This document shows positions 41,941 to 50,303 of a stretch of DNA of 64,000 nt, piece after piece (positions within the stretch are counted from its first letter, which is position 1; the number at the start of each line of letters is the position of its first letter). This DNA is from Lacisediminihabitans sp040549465 (GTDB lineage Bacteria > Actinomycetota > Actinomycetes > Actinomycetales > Microbacteriaceae). Under the pieces are notes generated by a model, which was not told where the DNA came from, made no database searches, and saw only the letters and a list, made by a program, of their open reading frames with translations. The translations under genes were made by a program, and so were the position numbers. The stretch is taken from NCBI RefSeq assembly GCF_040549465.1, contig NZ_JBEPTL010000009.1, forward strand, positions 77,828 through 141,827. The letters run 5' to 3'.

Positions 41941-42759
41941 TCAGCAACCGGGTCCTGAAGGGTTCGCGGCGCAGTCTTTGTCGACGAGAACGGTCTTCGC
42001 ATCGCCCGCCGTGGCGACGAGACGGTTCGCCGGCACCCCTATTGTTCCGGCGATCGGCGTCCAGCCGCCAACCCCGAAACGATAGTCGGCTCGAAAGTCG
42101 ATGGTGAGGTTGATCGTGTAGGTTCCGGGCGCGCGGTAGATGTGACTTGTGGGCGTAGCGTCGAATTCCTGGATGCCCTGTGACGACCAGGCTGCGCCTT
42201 TGGCTGCGGATGTGGCTGATGCTCCGTCACCGTAGCTCCAGTGGTAGCGGAGCGGTGAGAATCGCACGGATGCTGGCTGGCCGAGCAACTGGCCGTCCTG
42301 CATCTGGGCACCCGCTTCCGCGTAGAAGTTCGTATCGAGGCCGACCACCATCCACCCGTTCGGCTCCATGTGATCGATACCGGCCACGGGACGGAAATTG
42401 ATGAGGTCGCGCAGCGTCACGGCGGCGACCGGGTTGGTGGGGTCCACGGGATTGGTGGTGTCGTGCCCGTCACGTGGACCCTGGCATTTCACGCCGACCA
42501 TCGGGCAGGGGATCTCGACCTCTTCGACCGGGGCGGTGCCCTGCCCACGACCCGGGATGACGACGGTTCCGGGTTTGCCGGGGATGGTGACGACGGCTCC
42601 CAGATCCACACCGCCGTCGAGGACTTCGCCGGTGGCGCAGCCTGTGGTTTGAGATTCGTATCCTCCGCAGGAACCCCCTGCACGCACTAACGTCGGTGAA
42701 GCTACGACCAATCCAGTCGCAGTGAGGGCGACCATGACGACATGAATAATTTTTAGCAT
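41941..42759 (-). CDS. secreted PKD-domain protein
   Basis: A 272-residue exported protein. Signal peptide: MLKIIHVVMVALTATGLVV with cleavage near VRAGG. The middle is Pro/Gly/Val-rich with four to six Cys (GGSCGG, TTGCATG, EIPCPMVGVKC). A PKD-like beta-sandwich follows (RYHWSYGDGASATSAA and SHIYRAPGTYTINLTI), with two further Cys at the C-terminus. Function is unknown, though PKD domains mediate cell-surface protein or carbohydrate contact. ATG at 42759 overlaps the stop of the lipoprotein gene, so the two are co-expressed. Confidence 0.78.
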   Translation of the reverse strand: MLKIIHVVMVALTATGLVVASPTLVRAGGSCGGYESQTTGCATGEVLDGGVDLGAVVTIPGKPGTVVIPGRGQGTAPVEEVEIPCPMVGVKCQGPRDGHDTTNPVDPTNPVAAVTLRDLINFRPVAGIDHMEPNGWMVVGLDTNFYAEAGAQMQDGQLLGQPASVRFSPLRYHWSYGDGASATSAAKGAAWSSQGIQEFDATPTSHIYRAPGTYTINLTIDFRADYRFGVGGWTPIAGTIGVPANRLVATAGDAKTVLVDKDCAANPSGPGC

Positions 42760-43310
42760 TTGCCGCCCGCCCAAGTCTCTTTGTGTGAAACGAATAGTTG
42801 TCCGCTCAGCGCGGGTACAGAATCGAACCCAATTTCGTATGCCACTCGGTTCGGCCGATCCGAACTTACGATTGAAACTCCAGCGGAGTTTAGGACGTCG
42901 ACTTTTGACACGTCTTCACACAAATAGATGACGATAACCGCACGCCCGTCCGTGCTGCTGTCCTTAAACTGCTGCAGGGTAGAGCCTTCAAATGTGGTGC
43001 CCCCAGTGCTGTGAACTTTTTTGTCCGAAGCAGTTTCATAACCTGTGAGGTCTGCCTTCAGCTGTTCCCCTGTCGCGACAGCCTTCAGGCGCTCGGGATT
43101 GACCCCACCATCCATGAACACCTGATCCGACACCTTCACGTAGGCGGCATACGCCTTCGTCGCTGCCGCGAGTGCCTCGTCCTCCGTGGCGAAGATCGGG
43201 GTAGAACTCGGCTGGGGCTTGGGGGTCGCGGCGGGTTCCGTGGGGACGCATCCGGAGAGTAGGAGGGTCGCGACGAGAGCGACGAGAGATACCCGAGGGA
43301 TGTTCCGCAT
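42753..43310 (-). CDS. lipoprotein of unknown function
   Basis: A 185-residue lipoprotein. The N-terminus (MRNIPRVSLVALVATLL, then LLSGC) is a clear signal II with the lipid-attachment Cys at residue 21. After a short Pro-rich linker comes a domain of about 130 residues with EALAAATKAYAAYVKVSDQ and two more Cys (IYLCEDV and GGKC at the end). It resembles small actinobacterial lipoproteins in the DUF6318 style but I am not sure of the family. Coupled to the PKD-domain gene and starting 150 bases from the divergent aminotransferase. Confidence 0.72.
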   Translation of the reverse strand: MRNIPRVSLVALVATLLLSGCVPTEPAATPKPQPSSTPIFATEDEALAAATKAYAAYVKVSDQVFMDGGVNPERLKAVATGEQLKADLTGYETASDKKVHSTGGTTFEGSTLQQFKDSSTDGRAVIVIYLCEDVSKVDVLNSAGVSIVSSDRPNRVAYEIGFDSVPALSGQLFVSHKETWAGGKC

Positions 43311-43459
43311 AGACAAAACGGTAGGGCACAGTGGGGAGGTGATGCCAGAACTTTCCACACCTGTTACGAAACCTCGACTATTCGACCTAGGGAGGAGGGG
43401 CGACGGGAGTACCGTTGGACAACAGTTTCCCCGATCACGACAGCTGGAGTTGCAGACCA

Positions 43460-44656
43460 ATGGACGTCTCTGGCGGATGGGAACGAACGGCACGCGGAGC
43501 GATGCTGCTCGGCGACGATGGCGGCCTCAAGCCCACGATTTTCGCGGAGATGTCCGCATTGGCCGCGCAGACCGGTGCCATCAACCTTGGGCAGGGATTC
43601 CCTGACGAGGATGGCCCGTTCGAGGTTCTCGAAGCAGCCCGGCACGCTATCAGCGACGGTTTCAACCAGTACCCGCCCGGTCTCGGCATGCCGGTTCTTC
43701 GCCGGGCGATCGCCGACCACCAGGAGCGCTTCTACGGGCTGAAGGCAGACCCCGACCGCGAGGTGCTGGTCACCGCCGGCGCAACCGAGGCGCTGGCAGC
43801 CACGATCCTCGCCCTGGTCGACGACGGGGATGAGGTCGTGACGCTCGAACCGTTCTACGACTCCTACGGCGCGATCATCGCGCTGGCCCGCGGCATCCAT
43901 CGCACTGTCGGACTGCGTGCGCCGAATTTCCAGCCCGACCACGACGAGTTGCGAAGCGTCGTCACCGATCGCACGCGCCTCATCCTGATCAATAATCCGC
44001 ACAATCCCACGGGTTCGGTGCTCAGTAGGGAGACCCTCGAACTCGTGGTCGAACTCGCTCACGAGCACGACGCGATCATCGTGACCGACGAGGTCTACGA
44101 GCACCTGACCTTCGGTGTCGAACACATTCCGGTGGCCACGCTGTCCGGCGCGTGGGATCGCACCGTCACCATCTCGAGCGGTGGCAAGACGTTCAACACC
44201 ACGGGATGGAAGGTCGGCTGGCTGACCGCGCCGAACGCCCTGCTGCAGACGATCCTCGCCGTAAAGCAGTTTCTCACCTACGTGAACGCCGCGCCGTTCC
44301 AGCCCGCCATCGCCGTCGGGCTCGGTCTGCCTGACGAGTACTTCCAGCGCATCGCCAGCGAACTCGAGCAGAAGAAGGATCTTCTCTCCGCAGGTGTTCG
44401 CGGCGCAGGGTTCGAGGTGAGCCGGCCGCAGGGTTCCTACTTCGTGATCGCGGATGCCGGGCCCCTCGGCTTCGCGGACGCGGCGGCCCTCTGCCGCCAG
44501 CTGCCAGAACTCGCGGGCGTGGTGGCGGTGCCGGTCAGCGCCTTCGTGGCGGACGAACATAAGGGCGAGTACGCATCGCTACTGCGATTCGCGTTCTGCA
44601 AGCGGGTCGAGGTGCTCGAGCGCGCATCCGCCCAGCTGGCCCGACTCGATCGCTAA
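43460..44656 (+). CDS. class I/II pyridoxal-phosphate aminotransferase
   Basis: A 398-residue fold-type I aminotransferase. PTIFAEMSALAAQTGAINLG, FPDEDGP, NQYPPGLG, VTAGATEALAATI, LINNPHNPTGSVL, DEVYEHLTF and the PLP lysine in SSGGKTFNTTGWKVGW are all in place. It resembles kynurenine/methionine-type aminotransferases. ATG at 43460 gives MDVSGGWERTARGAMLL, the usual beginning; TTG at 43415 is the alternative. Downstream, on the opposite strand, is a histidine kinase fragment. Confidence 0.88.
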   Translation: MDVSGGWERTARGAMLLGDDGGLKPTIFAEMSALAAQTGAINLGQGFPDEDGPFEVLEAARHAISDGFNQYPPGLGMPVLRRAIADHQERFYGLKADPDREVLVTAGATEALAATILALVDDGDEVVTLEPFYDSYGAIIALARGIHRTVGLRAPNFQPDHDELRSVVTDRTRLILINNPHNPTGSVLSRETLELVVELAHEHDAIIVTDEVYEHLTFGVEHIPVATLSGAWDRTVTISSGGKTFNTTGWKVGWLTAPNALLQTILAVKQFLTYVNAAPFQPAIAVGLGLPDEYFQRIASELEQKKDLLSAGVRGAGFEVSRPQGSYFVIADAGPLGFADAAALCRQLPELAGVVAVPVSAFVADEHKGEYASLLRFAFCKRVEVLERASAQLARLDR

Positions 44657-44712
44657 CGACACTCGACCGCTAGCGCCATTCTCGCCACGACTCCCCTCGC
44701 GGCCGCGGCGCC

Positions 44713-45192
44713 TCAGGGACGCCGGGGCAACGGAAGCGACATGCTGAACGCGGTACCGACGCCCTCCTCGCTCTCGACATTGAACTCACCTTCGTGGGCA
44801 GTGACGATCGCCTTGGTGATGGTGAGGCCGAGACCCACGCCCGGCACGGCGTTCCTGGTCGCCGTCGACGCGCGGAAGAACCGCGCGTAGAGCTTGTCGA
44901 GTTCGGATTCGGGGATGCCGATGCCGGTGTCGCCCACGGTGATCACGGCATCCGCTTCTGACGCTCCGAGACTGACGGTGACGGTACCGCCGCGTGGCGT
45001 GAACTTGACCGCGTTGGAGATCAGGTTGTCGCAGGCCTGCCCAAGACGCACAGCATCGCCACGAACAGTGATGGGGCGCTCTGGAAGGTGGAGGATCAAC
45101 TCGACCCCGGCCGTGGAACTTACTGGGCGGGCGGATTCGACAGCCGCGGCCACGACATCGTTGAGGGATTCCCCCTCAAGAATATGGTCAGT
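44713..45192 (-). pseudogene. sensor histidine kinase remnant (ATPase domain only)
   Basis: About 160 codons of HATPase domain remain: LILHLPERPITVRGDAVRLG, N-box DNLISNAVKFTPRGG, G1 box GDTGIGIPE, F box ARFFRA and G2 box GVGLGLTI, ending in LPLPRRP. The HisKA/His box and any sensor or membrane region are missing, and an in-frame TGA lies immediately before the preserved part (45193-45195). The 3' end of the nitrilase gene abuts it at 45198. A GTG at 45153 could start a small ATPase-only protein, but a deletion remnant is far more likely. Confidence 0.82.
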
Positions 45193-45197
45193 TCACT

Positions 45198-46028
45198 CTA
45201 CGCGGCGGGGCCGCTCTCCCGAGGCTGAATTTCGAACCTCCGCAGCCCCAGTGCGGGGTTCACGGCGCGCACCGCGGCGATGCGTTCCAGTGAGATCCAG
45301 GCGATCGCGACATCAGTTTCTTCGCCGATTGTCGCGAGTTCGATGCCCATCGGATCGACGATCATGCTGTTACCCGCCCCGATTGGCGGAGCCTGGTCTG
45401 GGGCGGCGATATAAATCGTGTTCTCGATGGCGCGGGCGGTGACAAGTGTGCGCCAGTGTTGTTCTTTGAGCGGCCCGCGCACCCACTCGCTCGGCAGAAG
45501 AACGAGATCCGCACCAGCATCCACCAGGCGGCGCGTCACCTCCGGAAAACGGATGTCGTAGCAGGTCTGCAGGCCCACCGTCAGGTCACCGAGCGTGAAG
45601 GTCTCCGGCGGCTCGATCGGCCCAGGCACCACCCAGTCGCTCTCCGACTGCCCGAATGCGTCGTAGAGGTGGATCTTGCGGTACTTCGCCACCAGAGCCC
45701 CGTGCTGGTCAAGGGCGACGAGGGTGTTCGAGAAACGCTTGTCGTCTTCTGACGTCTCGAGCATTCCCGCGACGAGGTGGATGTCGAGCACCTTCGCAAG
45801 AGCCTCGAGTCCGGCGACGAACGGTCCGTCGAGGGTTTCAGCCGCCGCCACCGAGTGTTCACCGAACTCAGGGGTGAAGTAGGAGGAGTACTCGGGAAAG
45901 ACCACGAGCTTCGCGCCGCGGGATGCCGCTGTCGTCGCGAGATCGCGGATCTTCTCGAGGTTGGCGGCCTTGTCATCGCCGGGCGCGAACTGCGCCACCG
46001 CGATGGGAAGCGCAGTATCGGTTGCCAT
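45198..46028 (-). CDS. carbon-nitrogen hydrolase (nitrilase/omega-amidase family)
   Basis: A 276-residue hydrolase with the Glu-Lys-Cys triad: KLVVFPEYSSYF (E), AKYRKIHLYDAFG (K) and LQTCYDIRFPEV (C), plus GNSMIVDPMGIEL and the C-terminal LERIAAVRAVNPAL. This pattern is typical of omega-amidases or C-N hydrolases close to Nit1/Nit2. The substrate is not set by sequence. Full length. It sits between a broken histidine kinase and a broken dehydrogenase, so a rearrangement passed close to its 3' end. Confidence 0.9.
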   Translation of the reverse strand: MATDTALPIAVAQFAPGDDKAANLEKIRDLATTAASRGAKLVVFPEYSSYFTPEFGEHSVAAAETLDGPFVAGLEALAKVLDIHLVAGMLETSEDDKRFSNTLVALDQHGALVAKYRKIHLYDAFGQSESDWVVPGPIEPPETFTLGDLTVGLQTCYDIRFPEVTRRLVDAGADLVLLPSEWVRGPLKEQHWRTLVTARAIENTIYIAAPDQAPPIGAGNSMIVDPMGIELATIGEETDVAIAWISLERIAAVRAVNPALGLRRFEIQPRESGPAA

Positions 46029-46183
46029 CGGCCAAGCCTACTGAGATGCCGTCGACCGCTGTGATCCGTGCAACTGTCGGGACCGCCGTACGCTGCTAAG
46101 GGTGTCCGAAATTCAACGCGGGCCGCCATCCCGCCGCGGCAACTCTCACTGCCTCTGTCATTAACTCGTCCGAAGGAATCGAC

Positions 46184-46984
46184 GTCATAGACGCCCCACT
46201 CTCCGTTGGCGAGGGTGTTCCGATCAAGGTGGTTTCGGCCGGCATTTGCGGAACGGACCTGGCTTTCGCGGCGGGTGGCGTGCAGGGATTCGTCTACGGG
46301 CATGAATTCGCTGGCGTCGGGGCAGACGGACGCGAGTATTTTGTCGAGCCCACGATTTTCGGTGGTCAATGCGCTGAATGTAGATCGGGGAACATTCAGC
46401 GATGCACCGAAGAGGGCCACGGCAATCTGGGCATTTTCCGCGACGGCGGGATGGCGGAATCAATCAGTGTCCCTGAGAGTGCCCTGCTTGCCCTTCCAGA
46501 CGGACCTCACGCCAAGGACGCGTGCCTGGCCGAGCCGGGAGCAGTCGCCTGGCATGCCGTGCGGCATGCCAACTGGCACGAAGGAGAGCGACTCGCGATC
46601 ATCGGCGGTGGCAGCATAGGTCTGCTTGCGGCCGCCGTCGTTGTCGCCGCCAGTGGCGAGACCGCGCTGGAGGAGGCTGCCAAACTTGCGAAGCCCGGTG
46701 CTCGCATCGTATCCCTCGGCGTTTACGCGACGACGATTCCGAACCCCGGACCGGTCAGCTTGATCAAGGAACTGACCTACGTCAATAGCATCGCGTACGG
46801 TCTGCGAAACGGGATCCGAGAAACATCAGGAGTCGCCGCCATGTTGGCCGACAGACCAGAACTAGCAGACACAATCATCACCCACCGATTTCCGCTCAAT
46901 GAGGCTCGAGAGGCATTCCGAGTCGCTTCCGACCGATCCACCCAATCGATCAAGGTGGTCCTCGAGGCGCAAGAGGGGAACTGA
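46184..46984 (+). pseudogene. zinc-binding dehydrogenase with lost start and Rossmann-fold deletion
   Basis: Homology begins at VIDAPLSVGEGVPIKVVSA but there is no in-frame start before it until an in-frame TAA (46097). GTG at 46229 is the first usable start. The zinc lobe is present (ICGTDLAF, YGHEFAGV and CAECRSGNIQRC), followed by GHGNLGIFRDGGMAESISV. The cofactor domain breaks: IIGGGSIGLLAAAVVV runs directly into ASGETALEEAAKLA, so about 45 residues of the Rossmann fold are gone. The remaining C-terminus (GARIVSLGVYA, KELTYVNSIAYG) is normal. Probably non-functional. Confidence 0.75.
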
Positions 46985-47089
46985 CCAACCGCACCTCTGC
47001 TGGATTGTGCGCGACCGAGTGAGCGTGCTGCGATCGAGCAAACCCACCACGGAGCCGGTTCTTATGACCTGGCCCCGCCGCGGTCGCTG

Positions 47090-47512
47090 TTAGCCGACGA
47101 CGCTACGGTCGGTGGCGTCAATCGGGGCGGATTCTTTCTTCCAGCTCAGCCAGCCGCGGCAGAGGATCCAGGCGGGCACCATGACGAGGACGAGGTAAAG
47201 ATCGACTGTTGCGTCTCGTGGTGCTTCGGCGACTGTGATGTTGAGGTAGCCGATGATCGTGATGGTCGCCTTCTGGATCAGGACGATCTCCCACATCAGG
47301 GGCGTGCTGCGCGGCCGGAGGGCGAGCAGGGCGAAGATCGCGGCGAAGACGAGGTAGGCGAGAGTGCGCCACCACTGCATGTAGAACGTGTCAGGACCTG
47401 CTCCTGACGCCAGGCCGATGCCGTCGACGAATGCGACGAGGGTCGAGACGGACAGCAGCCCGAAGAGGATGCGTCCAACGAGGTCGCGGCGGGACGTGAT
47501 GGGGTTGATCAT
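47090..47512 (-). CDS. small four-helix membrane protein of unknown function
   Basis: A 140-residue membrane protein with four hydrophobic stretches: LFGLLSVSTLVAFVDGIGLA, the TLAYLVFAAIFALLALRP segment, TITIIGYLNITV and LYLVLVMVPAWILC. It resembles small DoxX-like or DUF-type actinobacterial membrane proteins; no catalytic motif is seen. It is divergent from a TetR gene, with two palindromic operators in between, so it is the probable target of that regulator. GGAG lies 10 bases before ATG 47512. Confidence 0.7.
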   Translation of the reverse strand: MINPITSRRDLVGRILFGLLSVSTLVAFVDGIGLASGAGPDTFYMQWWRTLAYLVFAAIFALLALRPRSTPLMWEIVLIQKATITIIGYLNITVAEAPRDATVDLYLVLVMVPAWILCRGWLSWKKESAPIDATDRSVVG

Positions 47513-47552
47513 GATTGTGGACTCCCTGGTGTCTGTCGGTGTGACGAACCGT

Positions 47553-47616
47553 GAACGATGTTCTCGATATAGATCACCGTACTCGACAGCTGACAAAGAT
47601 ATCAAGAACACCGTTC
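47553..47616. promoter_or_regulatory. two GAAC-NNN-GTTC palindromes (TetR operators)
   Basis: GAACGATGTTC at 47553-47563 and GAACACCGTTC at 47606-47616 share arms and the next bases (TCGAT), 53 bases apart. A further GTTCTC half-copy begins at 47632. They lie in the 145-base divergent gap between the membrane protein gene and the TetR gene, which makes autoregulation and control of the membrane protein likely. Confidence 0.6.
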
Positions 47617-47657
47617 TCGATTCGGTATTATGTTCTCTCTATTGGCATACTGGTGTT

Positions 47658-48368
47658 ATGGGTGCCCCAGGAACTGCGCGTGCGAGGGCTCGCACTGCTC
47701 TGACCCGCGAGATTCTCGACGTGGCTCGTCGCCAACTGGCCACCGTCGGGGCCGCTGGGCTGTCTCTTCGTGCTGTGGCTCACGAGCTGGAGATGGTACC
47801 GTCAGGGCTCTACCGGTACTTCGCGAGCCGCGACGTGCTCCTGACCGCTCTGATCGTCGAGGCATACACCGCGGTCGGCGATCAGGCGGAAAGCGCCCTC
47901 GCGCAGACTCGTGACAGCAATCACCGTGATCGGTGGTGCGCCGTGTGCACATCGGTGCGCGATTGGGCCGTGGCGCATCCCCAGGAATTCGCCCTGATCT
48001 ACGGCTCTCCCGTGCCCGACTACCGAGCACCGACCGACACCGTCGCCCCGTCCGCCCGGGTATACACGCTGCTCCTTGGCATCCTGAGCGACAGCGCGCG
48101 CGCCGGACTGCTGGCACCACCATCCACTCAGGCGCCGCTGCCGACAACCTTGGCCGAGGACGCTGCAGCCCTGCTCTCGGCCCTGAACTTCTCCGACCTC
48201 ACCCCAGAAGTCCTGCTCCGAGGCATCACCGCGTGGACCCAGATACTGGGCGCGCTCAGCCAGGAACTGTTCGGTCACCTCGGAGGCGCATTCCGCACCA
48301 ACGCCGACCTCTTCACACACACAGTCGAGCTCACGGCCGACCTCGTGGGGCTCGCACCCCGCCGCTGA
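47658..48368 (+). CDS. TetR family transcriptional regulator
   Basis: A 236-residue regulator: N-terminal HTH ALTREILDVARRQLATVG, LSLRAVAHELEMVPSGLYRY and FASRDVLLTALIVEAY, then an all-helical ligand domain with VRDWAVAHPQEFALIYGSP, similar to the TetR_C_33 type. ATG at 47658 is chosen as the last methionine before the HTH. Preceded by its own probable operators. Divergent from a small membrane protein. Confidence 0.85.
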   Translation: MGAPGTARARARTALTREILDVARRQLATVGAAGLSLRAVAHELEMVPSGLYRYFASRDVLLTALIVEAYTAVGDQAESALAQTRDSNHRDRWCAVCTSVRDWAVAHPQEFALIYGSPVPDYRAPTDTVAPSARVYTLLLGILSDSARAGLLAPPSTQAPLPTTLAEDAAALLSALNFSDLTPEVLLRGITAWTQILGALSQELFGHLGGAFRTNADLFTHTVELTADLVGLAPRR

Positions 48369-48384
48369 CCACAGCCGGAGCCAT

Positions 48385-48573
48385 CTATCTGCCGTAATTG
48401 CAGCTGAGTCTGAGCGCGGATTCGGGGTCCACGGCGCCTTCAAGAGTTGCTTGCCAGGCGCTGGCCGCGTCTTCCTCGACGAGTGCGAGATTGACGTCGC
48501 CCCCTACCGCGTCGATCGCAGCGGAAGCTTGTCGGACGTTGACGCCCTGCGGTTTCACAGAGACAAGGTGCAC
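48385..48573 (-). pseudogene. unrecognised C-terminal gene fragment
   Basis: Codons from 48573 to the stop at 48385 give HLVSVKPQGVNVRQASAAID, AVGGDVNLALVEEDAASAW and a tail ending LSCNYGR. The composition is that of a real protein C-terminus, and the frame is open back to a TGA near 48610 without a proper start. I do not recognise the parent family. It is flanked by a TetR gene and an SDR gene. It may be only a chance frame. Confidence 0.3.
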
Positions 48574-48644
48574 AGGATGAGCACTTGCCTGCTCGGGCAG
48601 GCAGCGTCATGCCACATGCCGGAGGTGTCTGGTCAGAGTGCGCA

Positions 48645-49391
48645 TTATCCCTGGGCGGTGGGGCGTACGACAATTTCACCGACGTCCACGCCGGCGGGCT
48701 GTTCGATGGCGTAAGCGATCGCACGGGCAATCGCTGACGCGGGCATTGCCATATCGTCGATCGTTTTTTGGAGGTTCGCGCGGATGTCGGGGTTGGTCAC
48801 TCCGCTTGCGCCTTCGGTTGATGTCATCCCTGGTGTAACGAGAGTTACCCTCAGGTCGGCGCCGGCTTCCTGCCTGAGACCTTCGGTGATGGCTTTGACG
48901 GCCAGTTTGGATGCCGAATAGACCGCCATCGTGGGAACGATCCTGAGAGTAGCGGTCGACCCGGTGTTGATGAAGTGTCCGGTCTTCTGTTCGCGGAACA
49001 CGGGAAGGGCTGCCGCAATGCCGTACAGGACACCCTTGACGTTGATGTCGATCATCGCCTCCCAGTCATTCACTCGAAGTTCATCGAGCGGCGAGATGGG
49101 CATAACGCCGGCGTTGCTGACCAGGACGTCGAGCCGGCCGAAGGTGGTGGTTGCGAGGCTCACGAAGGATTCGAGGTCGTCACGCCGGCTCACGTCGACG
49201 CGGGCGAAGATGGCTTCGCCACCGGCCGCCGCGATCTGCGAGGCGACTGCTTCAAGACGTTCCGTCCGTCGAGCACCGAGTACGACCTTTCCTCCGCGTT
49301 CTGCGAGTAGCAGTGCTGTTGCTTCCCCGATGCCGCTGCCGGCGCCTGTGATTGCGATGACCTTGCCGTTGATTCCGTTGTTGTCTGTCAT
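48645..49391 (-). CDS. short-chain dehydrogenase/reductase (classical SDR)
   Basis: A 248-residue NADP-preferring SDR: cofactor motif TGAGSGIGEATA with RR after strand 2 (GARRTERLEAV), SNAGVM, catalytic Ser in STATLR and the YSASK pair, then the usual TPGMTSTEGAS loop. Full length. Fifteen bases downstream of another SDR on the same strand, so the two form an operon that diverges from a TetR gene with clear operators. Confidence 0.9.
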   Translation of the reverse strand: MTDNNGINGKVIAITGAGSGIGEATALLLAERGGKVVLGARRTERLEAVASQIAAAGGEAIFARVDVSRRDDLESFVSLATTTFGRLDVLVSNAGVMPISPLDELRVNDWEAMIDINVKGVLYGIAAALPVFREQKTGHFINTGSTATLRIVPTMAVYSASKLAVKAITEGLRQEAGADLRVTLVTPGMTSTEGASGVTNPDIRANLQKTIDDMAMPASAIARAIAYAIEQPAGVDVGEIVVRPTAQG

Positions 49392-49405
49392 GAGGGGTAC
49401 TTTCC

Positions 49406-50164
49406 TTAGACCTGTGCGAGGCCGCCGTCGGCGAAGAGTTCGACGCCGTGAATAAAGCTGGAATCGTCGGAGGCAAGGAACGCAACGGCCTTCGCGATCT
49501 CGCTCGTCTGGGCGATGCGGCCGATGGGGCTTCCGACGCCCATCCGGTCGATTTCCGCCTGCACCCGGTCTTCACCCTGGGCGCGCGCAAGGGCGCTTCG
49601 GAGCGAATCGGTGTCAACAGCTCCCGGGCTGAGAACATTGATGCGAATGCCCGAACCCTTGGTGTCCTGGATCCAGCTGCGAACGAAGTCGCGGACGGCA
49701 GCCTTGGCACCTCCATACATGCTCATACCGCGTGGGGGGTTGATCGAACCTGTCGAACCGATGATGACCACGGATGCGCCGTCCTTCAAAAATGGAAGCG
49801 CCGACTGCACGGTGAAAAGTACGCCTTTAGCGTTCGTATTGAAGGTCTGATCGAACTCGTGCTCCGTGATGGAGCCCAATGGGGAATGGTAGCCCGCACC
49901 CGCGTTAGCGATGACCATGTCGAGGCGTCCATGTCGGACGGCAACTTCCTGATAGAGGCTGTCGACATCTGCGCTGCTCGAGACGTCGCCCGTGAAGATC
50001 GAGCACGATTCGCCCAGCGACGCTTCGGCCGATCGGAGTTGATCCTCCCGCCGCCCGGTGATCACCACCTTCGCGCCCCGCGCAACGAACTCCTCCGCGA
50101 CGGCGAGACCGATACCTGAACTGCCTCCCGTAACGACAGCAACTTTATTCTGCATATCCAGCAT
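49406..50164 (-). CDS. short-chain dehydrogenase/reductase (classical SDR)
   Basis: A 252-residue SDR: TGGSSGIGLAVAEEF, VITGRREDQLRSAE, ANAGAGYHSP, catalytic Ser in GSTGSINPP, then MYGGAKAAV (YGGAK in place of YSASK, with Tyr and Lys kept). C-terminal FIHGVELFADGGLAQV is the standard SDR ending. Several start codons are close together; ATG 50164 (MLDMQNKVAVV) was chosen. Leads an SDR pair probably controlled by the divergent TetR regulator. Confidence 0.88.
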   Translation of the reverse strand: MLDMQNKVAVVTGGSSGIGLAVAEEFVARGAKVVITGRREDQLRSAEASLGESCSIFTGDVSSSADVDSLYQEVAVRHGRLDMVIANAGAGYHSPLGSITEHEFDQTFNTNAKGVLFTVQSALPFLKDGASVVIIGSTGSINPPRGMSMYGGAKAAVRDFVRSWIQDTKGSGIRINVLSPGAVDTDSLRSALARAQGEDRVQAEIDRMGVGSPIGRIAQTSEIAKAVAFLASDDSSFIHGVELFADGGLAQV

Positions 50165-50220
50165 GGTTATCCATTCCACAACTCACTTCTGCCACCCGAG
50201 AACACATAGGATGGAAGAAT

Positions 50221-50266
50221 ACGGACGGGTGTCCGTTACTCATCACCTTAGCGGACATGTGTCCGT
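50221..50266. promoter_or_regulatory. two CGGAC-NNNN-GTCCG palindromes (TetR operators)
   Basis: ACGGACGGGTGTCCGT at 50221-50236 and GCGGACATGTGTCCGT at 50251-50266. Both contain CGGAC-N4-GTCCG and their centres are 30 bases apart, about three DNA turns, so two regulator dimers would sit on the same face. They are located between the SDR operon start and the TetR start. Confidence 0.72.
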
Positions 50267-50303
50267 TTCGCAATCAACTGATCGGGCAGTCTTGCAAAAA
50301 GCG

